Shown piece after piece: positions 28,083 through 35,004 of a stretch of DNA of 56,400 bases. Within the stretch, counting starts at the first letter, position 1. Every line of letters starts with the position of its first letter. Source of the DNA: Coriobacteriales bacterium (GTDB lineage: Bacteria; Actinomycetota; Coriobacteriia; Coriobacteriales; RUG844); assembly GCA_017434185.1 (NCBI GenBank), contig JAFRFV010000138.1, positions 1 to 56,400 on the forward strand. The letters run 5' to 3'. Under the pieces are notes generated by a model. It was not told where the DNA came from, did no database searches, and was given only the letters and a program-made list of their open reading frames with translations. The translations under genes were made by a program, and so were the position numbers.

Positions 28083-28676
28083 ATGGGCAATGAGTCCAAT
28101 GCCGCCGCGCAACGCGGCACCACGCCAAGCTTCCGCAACAGCAATCGTTGGGACACCAGACAACTGGTTGTGATGGGGCTCCTGTGCGCCATCGGCGTGC
28201 TGCTGAGCTTCGTCGAGTTCCCCATCTTCCCCGCCGCCCCCTGGCTCAAGTACGATGCCAGCTTCGTCGCCTACATGGTGGCGGGCTTCGCGTACGGCCC
28301 CGGCGCCGGTCTGGCCGTGGGTATCACCGCGATCGTGATCCACGGTCTGATGGACGGCAATCTGTGGGGAGCCGCCATGAACGTCCTGGTGCTCGTGGGC
28401 TTCCTGTGGCCCGCAGCAGTGATCTACATGCGCAAGCGCACGCTGGGCCGTGCCGTCGTGGGCCTGCTCGTGGGTTGCGTCTGCGCTCTTGCCATGGCCA
28501 TCGTGGGCAACATAGTCGTCACGCCCATCTATTCCGGCATGCCGCGTGAGGCGGTCATAGACCTGATCCTGCCGGTCCTGCTGCCCTTCAACGCCATGAA
28601 GGCGGGCCTCAACACCGTTCTCACACTCGCGGTCTACAAGAGCATCTCGTTGCTCATCAAACCACAGCGGCGATGA
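28083..28676 (+). CDS. ribU: ECF transporter riboflavin-specific S component
   Basis: This is the substrate-binding membrane subunit for riboflavin uptake, 197 aa with about six hydrophobic helices (LVVMGLLCAIGVLLSFVEFP first; the last ends VYKSISLLIKPQRR). The ECF S-component pattern (short N-terminal charged region, ASFVAYMVAGFAYGPGAG) and the FMN riboswitch directly upstream identify the vitamin. ATG 28083 is preferred over ATG 28074 because the AAAGGA SD abuts 28074 but is 8 bases from 28083. The stop overlaps the next ATG by 4 bases (ATGA). Confidence 0.92.
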   Translation: MGNESNAAAQRGTTPSFRNSNRWDTRQLVVMGLLCAIGVLLSFVEFPIFPAAPWLKYDASFVAYMVAGFAYGPGAGLAVGITAIVIHGLMDGNLWGAAMNVLVLVGFLWPAAVIYMRKRTLGRAVVGLLVGCVCALAMAIVGNIVVTPIYSGMPREAVIDLILPVLLPFNAMKAGLNTVLTLAVYKSISLLIKPQRR

Positions 28677-29506
28677 CGGCGATCGACTTCGAGGGCGTCC
28701 GCTTCTCGTACGACGACAGCAAGAATGCACTCGACGGCGTCACGCTGCATATAGCAGCAGGTGAGTTCGTCGCCGTGCTGGGTGGCAACGGCAGCGGAAA
28801 ATCCACGCTCGCCAAGCATGTGAACGCCCTGCTCGTTCCCAGGACCGGAACGGTGCTCACGCTGGGCATGGACACACAGGATCCGGATTCCCTGTATCTG
28901 ATCCGCCAGAACGCAGGCATGGTCTTCCAGAACCCCGACGACCAGCTGGTGGCCACGCTGGTCGAGAACGAGGTCGCCTTTGGCCCGGAGAACCTTGGCG
29001 TGCCCAGCAGCGAACTCGAGCTGCGGGTGCGCGACGCACTGCATGAAGTGGGTTTTCGCGACGCCAGCTTCGCCACCCACGAGACGAACGCGCTCTCCGG
29101 CGGACAGAAGCAGCGCCTTGCGATCGCCGGCGTGCTGGCCATGGAGCCACGCATCCTCATATTGGACGAGGCGACCGCCATGCTCGACCCACGTGGGCGG
29201 CGCGGTCTGCTGCGCATCGCCCGTGAACTCAACGCGAACGGCATGACCGTCATCATGATCACACACTCCATGGAGGAGGCCGCGCAGGCGAGCCGTGTCA
29301 TCGTGCTGCGCGAAGGGCGCATCGTGGCGGATGGCAGCCCCGCGCAGGTACTCTGCGACAAGGAGACGCTCTCGAGCCTGCATCTCAGGCTGCCCTTCGC
29401 CGTGCGGCTCTCGCTCGCATTGCAGCAACGCGGCATCCCCGTGAGCATCCATCTGGACGAATCGTCGCTGGAGGAGGAGCTATGCAGCTTGAACTCCGCG
29501 ATGTGA
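28673..29506 (+). CDS. ecfA1: ECF transporter ATPase subunit
   Basis: This ATP-binding subunit of 277 aa energises the riboflavin ECF transporter. It has Walker A GGNGSGKSTLAKHVNALL, the Q-loop QNAGMVFQNPDDQLVA, signature LSGGQKQRLAIAGVLA, Walker B ILILDEATAMLD and switch His in IMITHSMEEAAQ. The DDQLVAT sequence after the Q-loop is typical of EcfA. It overlaps the downstream gene by 25 bases, which argues for coupled translation. Confidence 0.93.
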   Translation: MTAIDFEGVRFSYDDSKNALDGVTLHIAAGEFVAVLGGNGSGKSTLAKHVNALLVPRTGTVLTLGMDTQDPDSLYLIRQNAGMVFQNPDDQLVATLVENEVAFGPENLGVPSSELELRVRDALHEVGFRDASFATHETNALSGGQKQRLAIAGVLAMEPRILILDEATAMLDPRGRRGLLRIARELNANGMTVIMITHSMEEAAQASRVIVLREGRIVADGSPAQVLCDKETLSSLHLRLPFAVRLSLALQQRGIPVSIHLDESSLEEELCSLNSAM

Positions 29507-31209
29507 CATACAGCTACGATGGCACCAACAACGCCATCGAGGACATCGACCTCACGCTTGACTACAGCCGGATCGTGGGCATCGCCGGCCACACCGGCAG
29601 CGGCAAGTCCACGCTCATCCAGCACCTCAACGGCGTGCTCCATCCCACTGCCGGCCAGGTGCTGCTGGACGGCGTCGACCTTGCGCACAAGCAACATCGC
29701 AATGCCGCGTTCGCACAGGTGGGCGTGTTGTTCCAATACCCCGAGCAACAGCTGTTCGGGCAGAGCGTACTCGAGGACGTCGCCTTTGGACCCCGCAACC
29801 TGGGGCTCGATGACACACAGGTGCAAGAACGCGTGCACTGGGCGCTCCGCAAGGTGGGCATGGACGATGCGGATGTATGGGATAAGAGCCCCTTCGAGCT
29901 CTCCGGTGGACAGCAGCGCCGCGTGGCGCTCGCGGGTGTGTTGGCGATGGAACCGCGTCTGCTGGTGCTCGATGAGCCGGTGGCGGGCCTCGACCCCGCA
30001 GGCCACGACTATCTGCTGGCGCTCATCCGCAAACTGCATGCCGATGGCATGGGCATCGTCATCGTGTCGCACGATATGAACGACCTGGCGCAGCTCTGCG
30101 ATCGCATCGTGGTGCTCAACAACGGTCGCATCGAGATGGATGGCGCACCCAACGAAGTGTTCGCGCAGGCGACGCGTTTGCGCGCTATCGGTCTGGGCGT
30201 TCCCGATGCCCAGCGTGTCGCGCTCGACCTGCGTGATGCTGGGATGCCGCTCGCGGACGATACACTCTTCTGCGACGTGGAATCCCTGGCCGACGCGATC
30301 GCCGCCGCCTTCGCGGCGGATGAACCCGTACCCCGGCGATCCGGGAGGGGACAGGGGGTGGAGCGATATCCTAGCGAAATCCCCCTGCCCCCTCCCAACA
30401 GCCTACGGGAACAGGAGCGCTTATCCCCTGCAACAGCGCGTCGGCGTAGCGTGGTGCACCGGATGGACCCCCGCGTGAAGCTCACGCTGCTTCTGGTCTA
30501 CATCGCCATCGCGTTGCTCGCGAAGTCATGGCTGGCACTGGGCGTGCTCGCCGCCTTCACCGTCGCCTTCTTCGCCGCCGCCCGCATCAGCGTGCGCGAA
30601 GCGCTTGGCGCGTGGCTGCCGCTGAGTTTCATCGTGCTCCTCACGCTGATCGCCAATCTGTTCTTCGTACAGGGCGGCACCGAGTACGTGAGCTGGGGAT
30701 TCATCCACATCAGCCACGACGGCGTGCATCAGGCGCTGTTCATGGGTGCACGCTTGAGTCTGCTGCTCTTCGCGGCGGTCCTGCTCACGCTCACAACCAC
30801 TCCGCTCGACCTGACCGATGGTATGGAGAGCATGCTCGCGCCGTTCAAGCGCATCGGTGTGCCGGCACACGAGCTCTCGATGATCGCGGGCATCGCCCTG
30901 CGCTTCCTGCCGCAGCTCAACACCGAATTCAAGCAAACGCGCGCGGCGCAGCTCTCCCGCGGTGCCAAACTTGGCACAGGCCACATGGGCGAGCGTTGGC
31001 GGGCGCTGAAAGCGCTGCTGGTGCCGCTGTTCGCTGGTGCCTTCCGCCATGCCGACACCCTGGCCGCCGCGATGGATGCGCGCTGCTACCACGGCACCGA
31101 CGGCCGCACCCGCCTGCACCCGCTGGAGCTGAGCGCGCGCGACGCTTGGGGTACGGCGGCGATGCTGCTGCTTGTCGTCGCCGTGATCGCGTGCCGCCTT
31201 GCGTGCTAG
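29482..31209 (+). CDS. Fused ECF ATPase (EcfA2) and transmembrane energy-coupling subunit (EcfT)
   Basis: The single frame of 575 aa joins two normally separate subunits. Residues 1-280 are EcfA2: Walker A GHTGSGKSTLIQHLNGVL, PEQQLFGQ after the Q-loop, LSGGQQRRVALAGVLA, LLVLDEPVAGLDPAG. Residues about 325-575 are EcfT, with five or so hydrophobic helices and the C-terminal coupling helices TRAAQLSRGAKLG and AMDARCYHGTDGRTRL. The second Ala-Arg-Gly motif is Ala-Arg-Cys. The linker (about 285-320) is encoded by a palindromic repeat (30343-30396) followed by GCGCTTATCCCC. The SD is GGAGGAG. Together with ribU and ecfA1 this gives a complete transporter. Confidence 0.9.
   Translation: MQLELRDVTYSYDGTNNAIEDIDLTLDYSRIVGIAGHTGSGKSTLIQHLNGVLHPTAGQVLLDGVDLAHKQHRNAAFAQVGVLFQYPEQQLFGQSVLEDVAFGPRNLGLDDTQVQERVHWALRKVGMDDADVWDKSPFELSGGQQRRVALAGVLAMEPRLLVLDEPVAGLDPAGHDYLLALIRKLHADGMGIVIVSHDMNDLAQLCDRIVVLNNGRIEMDGAPNEVFAQATRLRAIGLGVPDAQRVALDLRDAGMPLADDTLFCDVESLADAIAAAFAADEPVPRRSGRGQGVERYPSEIPLPPPNSLREQERLSPATARRRSVVHRMDPRVKLTLLLVYIAIALLAKSWLALGVLAAFTVAFFAAARISVREALGAWLPLSFIVLLTLIANLFFVQGGTEYVSWGFIHISHDGVHQALFMGARLSLLLFAAVLLTLTTTPLDLTDGMESMLAPFKRIGVPAHELSMIAGIALRFLPQLNTEFKQTRAAQLSRGAKLGTGHMGERWRALKALLVPLFAGAFRHADTLAAAMDARCYHGTDGRTRLHPLELSARDAWGTAAMLLLVVAVIACRLAC
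30343..30396. repeat. Palindromic element in frame in the EcfA2-EcfT linker
   Basis: GGGAGGGGACAGGGGG (30343-30358) and CCCCCTGCCCCCTCCC (30381-30396) are inverted with one mismatch and enclose 22 bases. The GGGGACAGG core resembles the unit of the element at 48708 (GGGGAC followed by TGTTTC). It is translated in frame as the linker of the fusion. Confidence 0.75.
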
Positions 31210-31281
31210 CTCCCATGCGACAGCATGGCAACGAAGTTGCAAGGATTCGGAGATAAGCGCCGCGCACCCGCCCTCACTGGC

Positions 31282-31287
31282 TATAAT
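31282..31287 (+). promoter_or_regulatory. Probable -10 box upstream of the zinc-ribbon protein gene
   Basis: A consensus TATAAT lies 58 bases before the start at 31345. There is no convincing -35, and GATAAGCGC lies 23-31 bases upstream of the box. Confidence 0.45.
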
Positions 31288-31344
31288 GCAAGCAAGATGC
31301 GGCGCTGCTTGGGCGCCGCCACGTGAGATTCGGAGGTTGCCCCT

Positions 31345-32619
31345 ATGAAGAACTGCAGGATCACCGTTTTGAAGAAGGTCTTCTTCCAGGACCTGGCCGA
31401 CCTGTACGAGAATCCCATCCAGGATGCGTGCGATCTCGAGGTTGGCGACGTGTTCGTGACCGACGGCTATCGCAAGCCCGAGGGTCTGTGCGAGTGCGCT
31501 TGGCGAAGCCTCTTCCCCTATGTCATGACCTTCGCCCATGGCGGCAAGGACGTCTTCGACGGTTGGATGAAGGACCCCTACACCGCCATCGTCTCCTGCG
31601 ACGACGGTATCCGCCCGACCATCTTCCTGGTCGAGGCGCTGGAAGAGGAAGTCGAAGCCCCCATCGTGACCGACGAACCGCTGCCCGAGGTCGAGGCGGA
31701 GCCTGAGGTCGAGGTCGCCGAGGCCGTCGAGCCCGCCGCCGAGGATGTCGCCGAGGCTGTCGAGGACGTTGTCGAGGAAGCCGAGGCCGAGCTCAAGGAC
31801 GCCGCAGCCGCTGTTGCCGTTGCCGCCGCTCCCGCCGCCGCCATCATCGATTCCCTTGGTGATGAGCCCGGCTTGAAGGTGAATGTCCCCGAGGTCGAGA
31901 TCCCCGAGGTCGACATCGAGCTGCCCGAGGCCGAGATCCCCGCGATCGATATCGAGCTGCCCGAGGTCGAGGTCAACCTGCCTGAGGTCGAGCTCCCCGA
32001 AGTCGAGATCGAGGCTCCTGCGGTCGACGCGGAGATCGAAGCTGCCGTCGAGGAAGTCGAAGCCGCGGTCGCCGATGTCGACGCGAAGGTTGAAGCAGTC
32101 GCCGAAGAGGCGGTCGAGAGTGTCGAGAACGTCGTCGAGGAAGCCGCCGACGAGGTCGAGAACTTCGTCGAGGAAGCCGCCGACGAGGTCGAGAACGTCG
32201 TCGAGACCGTCGAGGAATGGCAGCCTGAGCCCATCGTGGTCCCCGAGCCCGTCGTCGAGCCCGAGCCCATCGTGGTCCCCGAGCCCGTTGAGCCTGCCGC
32301 CGAGGCCGCTCCCGCCGCTGCTGAGGAGCCCGACCTGCTCGCCGGCGTGACCGCCGCCCTCGCCGGACTCGCCGGCAAGGCGGAGGACGCTTTCGAGAAG
32401 GCCGAGGACAAGGTCGAGAACGTTTTCGAGAAGGCGGCCGATGCGGCCCAGAAGATCGTGGATGATGGCAAGGTCGTCTGCCCCAGCTGCGGCAACCGCG
32501 TTCCCAACAACAACTTCTGCCGTGAGTGCGGCAAGCCGCTGCCCAAGATCTGCCCTAACTGCGGCCATAATGCCAGGCCCCAGGATCGTTTCTGCCAGGA
32601 GTGCGGCACCCGCCTGTAG
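31345..32619 (+). CDS. TIGR04076-like domain fused to acidic repeats and a double zinc ribbon
   Basis: The protein is 424 aa. Residues 1-100 (MKNCRITVLKKVFFQDLADL, LCECAWRSLFPYVMTFAHGG) resemble the small TIGR04076 family of unknown function. Residues about 100-370 are low complexity: long runs of Val/Pro/Glu (LPEVEVNLPEVELPEVE) and amphipathic Ala/Glu coils (VEEAADEVENFVEEAADEV). The C-terminal 50 residues hold four Cys pairs, CPSCGNRVPNNNFCRECG and CPNCGHNARPQDRFCQECG, which form a double zinc ribbon. There is no signal peptide or clear membrane helix. A scaffold role is possible but not shown. SD GGAGGTTGCCCC precedes the ATG. The gene is followed by a hairpin terminator. Confidence 0.85.
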   Translation: MKNCRITVLKKVFFQDLADLYENPIQDACDLEVGDVFVTDGYRKPEGLCECAWRSLFPYVMTFAHGGKDVFDGWMKDPYTAIVSCDDGIRPTIFLVEALEEEVEAPIVTDEPLPEVEAEPEVEVAEAVEPAAEDVAEAVEDVVEEAEAELKDAAAAVAVAAAPAAAIIDSLGDEPGLKVNVPEVEIPEVDIELPEAEIPAIDIELPEVEVNLPEVELPEVEIEAPAVDAEIEAAVEEVEAAVADVDAKVEAVAEEAVESVENVVEEAADEVENFVEEAADEVENVVETVEEWQPEPIVVPEPVVEPEPIVVPEPVEPAAEAAPAAAEEPDLLAGVTAALAGLAGKAEDAFEKAEDKVENVFEKAADAAQKIVDDGKVVCPSCGNRVPNNNFCRECGKPLPKICPNCGHNARPQDRFCQECGTRL

Positions 32620-32645
32620 ACCCATCTGCCAACCATAGCGCAGTC

Positions 32646-32674
32646 AAGCGCCCCGCCCTCGTGGCGGGGCGCTT
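32646..32674 (+). terminator. Hairpin terminator after the zinc-ribbon protein gene
   Basis: This is a perfect 12-bp stem (AAGCGCCCCGCC, 5-nt loop, GGCGGGGCGCTT) 26 bases after the stop. Only a short CTTCT follows, so termination relies on the very strong stem. Confidence 0.8.
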
Positions 32675-32768
32675 CTGCAATGGATGCTTGCGTGACGCAG
32701 CGCTTATCCCCTGCCATAATGCGTGTTGCAAGCTTGCGACGAACGACATCGCATGAAAGGAAGCACCC

Positions 32769-33407
32769 ATGGCACTCAAGGATACGCTGCTGCGACTGCG
32801 CAAGGACGCCGGCCTCACCCAGGACCAGATGGCAGCCAAACTCTACGTCACCCGCCAGGCGATCTCCCGCTGGGAGTCCGGGGAGAACAGCCCCAGCCTG
32901 GATACCCTCAAGCTCATCAGCCAGGTCTTTGGCATCTCCGCCTATGCCCTGCTCGAACTGCCGGAACCCAGCGCCCAGGAACTCGACCTGGCGCCCCGCG
33001 TGCGCGCCATCGCCGCCAACGAGCGTGCGTATGGCAGCGAGGCACGCGCTCGCTTTGGCGATGACGTCGTTGACGCCGCCAACGAGCGCCTCATGAGCCT
33101 CTCGCAGGAGGAGTGGGAGGATGCCCAAGCACTCGAGAAGGCAATCCTCGTGAAACTCGCGGAGGTTTTCGCCAACGGTGCGGGTGACCCGCGCAGCCTG
33201 GCCGCGATGGAGCTGTGCTACATGCACGAGCAGTGGCTCAAGCTGCACTGGCCGGCCGGACTCTACAGCCCGCAGACCCACATGGACCTGGCGCAGGGCT
33301 ACCTTGCCGACGATCGCTTCGTCGCCTACTACGACAACGCCGTCGCCCCCGGCGCGACGCGCTTCCTGGTTTCCGCTATCGAGAATTACTGCTGCGAACG
33401 CGCGTAG
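32769..33407 (+). CDS. XRE-family regulator with a C-terminal TipAS-like domain
   Basis: The protein is 212 aa. Residues 1-60 are an XRE helix-turn-helix (LRKDAGLTQDQMAAKLYVTR, then ISRWESGENSPSLDTL). Residues about 75-212 look like TipAS, the ligand domain of TipA: two helical halves with EEWEDAQALEKAILVKLAEV, EQWLKLHWPAGLYSPQTHMD, LAQGYLADDRFVAYYDNAV and PGATRFLVSAIENY. TipAS domains capture cyclic thiopeptide antibiotics and are normally joined to a MerR HTH, so an XRE partner is uncommon. The start follows AAAGGAAGCACCC. No efflux pump is adjacent, so its regulon is unknown. The stop is 18 bases from the stop of the convergent gene. Confidence 0.82.
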   Translation: MALKDTLLRLRKDAGLTQDQMAAKLYVTRQAISRWESGENSPSLDTLKLISQVFGISAYALLELPEPSAQELDLAPRVRAIAANERAYGSEARARFGDDVVDAANERLMSLSQEEWEDAQALEKAILVKLAEVFANGAGDPRSLAAMELCYMHEQWLKLHWPAGLYSPQTHMDLAQGYLADDRFVAYYDNAVAPGATRFLVSAIENYCCERA

Positions 33408-33425
33408 GATCACGCGGTAAGCCGC

Positions 33426-34202
33426 CTACGCCGCCACGTAATCCGGGGGATAGAGGGCCTCTTTCCTCTCATCGGTCTCTTCGAACACGGGATCCTCCGC
33501 ATAATCGGAGACCTTGATGAAGACGATGAAGTAGTTGTCCTCTTCCCTGCGGTAGTTGCCCTCATAGAAGACGATCAGGTTCTCGTTGCTTATGTGGACG
33601 GTGGCGACGGGAAGGAACGCGGACATCTGCCCTTGGGCGGCGCCGGAACCGAACAGCCCGTACGCATCGTCGTAGGCGATCAACCGGTCGATGAACTTCG
33701 ATGTGAACAGATTGCCGCTGATGGTGATGTAGGCATCGGGCGAGAGTTCGGCGGTCGCATAGAAACCCATCTCGGCGAGGTCGTACGTGCCGTTCTGGTC
33801 GATGAAGGTGATCGCCTCCCACACGCCCACATACGAGGCGGGAAGCGGCTGATGGCCGACGATCGGCTCGGGCAGGTTCTCATCGACAACGCTCTGGCCC
33901 TGGCTGGCGAGTTCGCTCAGCATGCTCGCTTCCCGCTCGATGCGCGCTTGCTTCGCTCCAAGGGTCTCGTTGTCGCGGATCTGGTGGGCCATGAACACGA
34001 AGAACAGCACGAACAGGAGCAGGAGGACAAGGGTGAGGCCATAGGGGATGGGCGGATCCACCCGCTTCCTGGGCTCGGGCAGGGTGCTCACGTAGACGGG
34101 AGGCTCGGGGGTTTCGGGGCTCTCGGGCTCCGGGGCGTCGGGCGCAGGGGCGTCGCCGACGTCGAGAACGTCGCGCTTATCCTCTGTATCGGTATCGGCC
34201 AT
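33426..34202 (-). CDS. Hypothetical single-pass membrane protein with extracytoplasmic domain
   Basis: The protein is 258 aa from the ATG at 34202 (MADTDTEDKRDVLDVG; SD AAAGGGGG). The N-terminal 55 residues are acidic and Pro-rich, one transmembrane helix follows (about 56-77, LTLVLLLLFVLFFVFMAHQI), then a short coiled region and an external domain of about 150 residues (YVGVWEAITFIDQNGTYDLA, FLPVATVHISNENLIVFYEG). The external part resembles lipocalin-like or beta-rich domains only in general composition. No function is recognised. Confidence 0.75.
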   Translation of the reverse strand: MADTDTEDKRDVLDVGDAPAPDAPEPESPETPEPPVYVSTLPEPRKRVDPPIPYGLTLVLLLLFVLFFVFMAHQIRDNETLGAKQARIEREASMLSELASQGQSVVDENLPEPIVGHQPLPASYVGVWEAITFIDQNGTYDLAEMGFYATAELSPDAYITISGNLFTSKFIDRLIAYDDAYGLFGSGAAQGQMSAFLPVATVHISNENLIVFYEGNYRREEDNYFIVFIKVSDYAEDPVFEETDERKEALYPPDYVAA

Positions 34203-34274
34203 GTCGCACCCCCTTTGGAACCATAACGGTACCACTTTAACGGTGTTGAAACTGCATGGATGACAAATAACGCA

Positions 34275-34324
34275 CAAAAAAGCACGTCACGGCTGCTGCG
34301 GGGGGAGCAGACAGCACGTGACGC
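34275..34324 (-). terminator. Rho-independent terminator after the FeoB-associated peptide gene
   Basis: On the minus strand GCGTCACGTGCTG pairs, with small bulges, with GCAGCAGCCGTGACG, and six T follow. It ends the iron-box-controlled transcript before it reaches the next minus-strand gene. Confidence 0.85.
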
Positions 34325-34351
34325 GTTCCCGTTGCTTGCTATGGAGTTGGA

Positions 34352-34501
34352 TCAGCGCTTCTGGGGGGTCGTGCCACAGCAACCGCAGCTGCATTGGTCG
34401 CAACCACAGCTGCAACTGCCCTTGCGCTTGATCACGGAGCGAAGAGCCAGTACGACACCCACAGCCACCAGTGCCAGGATGATGACAGTCGGCAGATTCA
34501 T
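34352..34501 (-). CDS. FeoB-associated Cys-rich membrane protein
   Basis: The 49-aa protein has one membrane helix (NLPTVIILALVAVGVVLALR), a basic stop-transfer (RSVIKRK) and a C-terminal tail with six cysteines (GSCSCGCDQCSCGCCG). This matches the small Cys-rich family usually encoded after feoB and thought to help ferrous iron uptake. No feoA or feoB is in this window, so the gene stands alone. SD GGGAGGGGAG precedes the ATG at 34501. A DtxR/IdeR-type box lies 42-60 bases upstream, which supports iron control. Confidence 0.8.
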   Translation of the reverse strand: MNLPTVIILALVAVGVVLALRSVIKRKGSCSCGCDQCSCGCCGTTPQKR

Positions 34502-34542
34502 TCTCTCCCCTCCCTTCTCTCTCATGTAGCTTCGCACAAAAG

Positions 34543-34561
34543 TTAGTTTAGGCTAAACTTT
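34543..34561 (-). promoter_or_regulatory. DtxR/IdeR-type iron box
   Basis: TTAGTTTAGGCTAAACTTT matches 15 of 19 positions of the DtxR/IdeR consensus TTAGGTTAGSCTAACCTAA, and its core AGTTTAG/CTAAACT is a dyad. It is positioned upstream of the Cys-rich peptide gene, as expected for iron-dependent repression. Confidence 0.75.
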
Positions 34562-34646
34562 TTCCTCTGTCAAGGGGATAAGCGCGGCGTGGGCGAGCGG
34601 CACGCAGTCGGGTGCCACAGGTAGGAGCGGCGTTCCAGCGAGCGTT

Positions 34647-34835
34647 TTGACGCAAAAAGTCGAGATTAGTGGTTGGCGCGAGATTCCAGTGTATTTTTTG
34701 ACGCAAAAAGTCGAGATTAGTGGTTGGGATTGAGCCCACGTCGGGCATGAATGACCACATATCTTGCGATTCTCATGCATGTGATAAGCGCTTATCCACT
34801 GGGTGAACCACTAATCTCGATTTTTTGCGTCAAAA
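34647..34835. repeat. Three-unit palindromic element (51-nt period), same unit as 12484-12733
   Basis: The 443 bases between the iron box and the helicase gene hold no gene. TTGACGCAAAAAGTCGAG occurs at 34647 and 34698 (period 51), each running on to GATTAGTGGTT, and an inverted copy lies at 34806-34835. A fourth unit expected near 34857 is absent or decayed. No nuclease gene is at this copy. Confidence 0.9.
34783..34796. repeat. Full palindrome GATAAGCGCTTATC
   Basis: Two copies of the iterated 9-mer overlap head to head at their GCGC ends and give a perfect 14-bp palindrome. It shows that the motif can exist as a symmetric site. It lies between the direct and inverted units of the surrounding element. 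Confidence 0.8.
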
Positions 34836-35004
34836 CACCTCTCGCGGATTGGCGCCGGCGCCATCGACCCATTGGCGTTGCATCGTCCCGGGCAACACGC
34901 GCGAGCGGCGAGCGGCGAAGTCCCATGCATGGGTCGCAAGGATTCCCCTCGCCTGCTATACTTGAGCTTTCCCCACCGCGAGTGACGAAGGAAGGAGGGC
35001 ATCG

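Noticed and set aside
30526-32625. 699-codon minus-strand frame rich in Gly/Leu/Asp
   Set aside because: It is antisense to the ecfT part and to the acidic-repeat gene. Its low-complexity pattern mirrors the repeats of the real gene.
34562-35004. Small genes or a tRNA in the gap before the SNF2 helicase
   Set aside because: Short frames here arise from the repeat units themselves (repeated PLISTFCVK-type peptides). No cloverleaf or CCA-adjacent acceptor was found.
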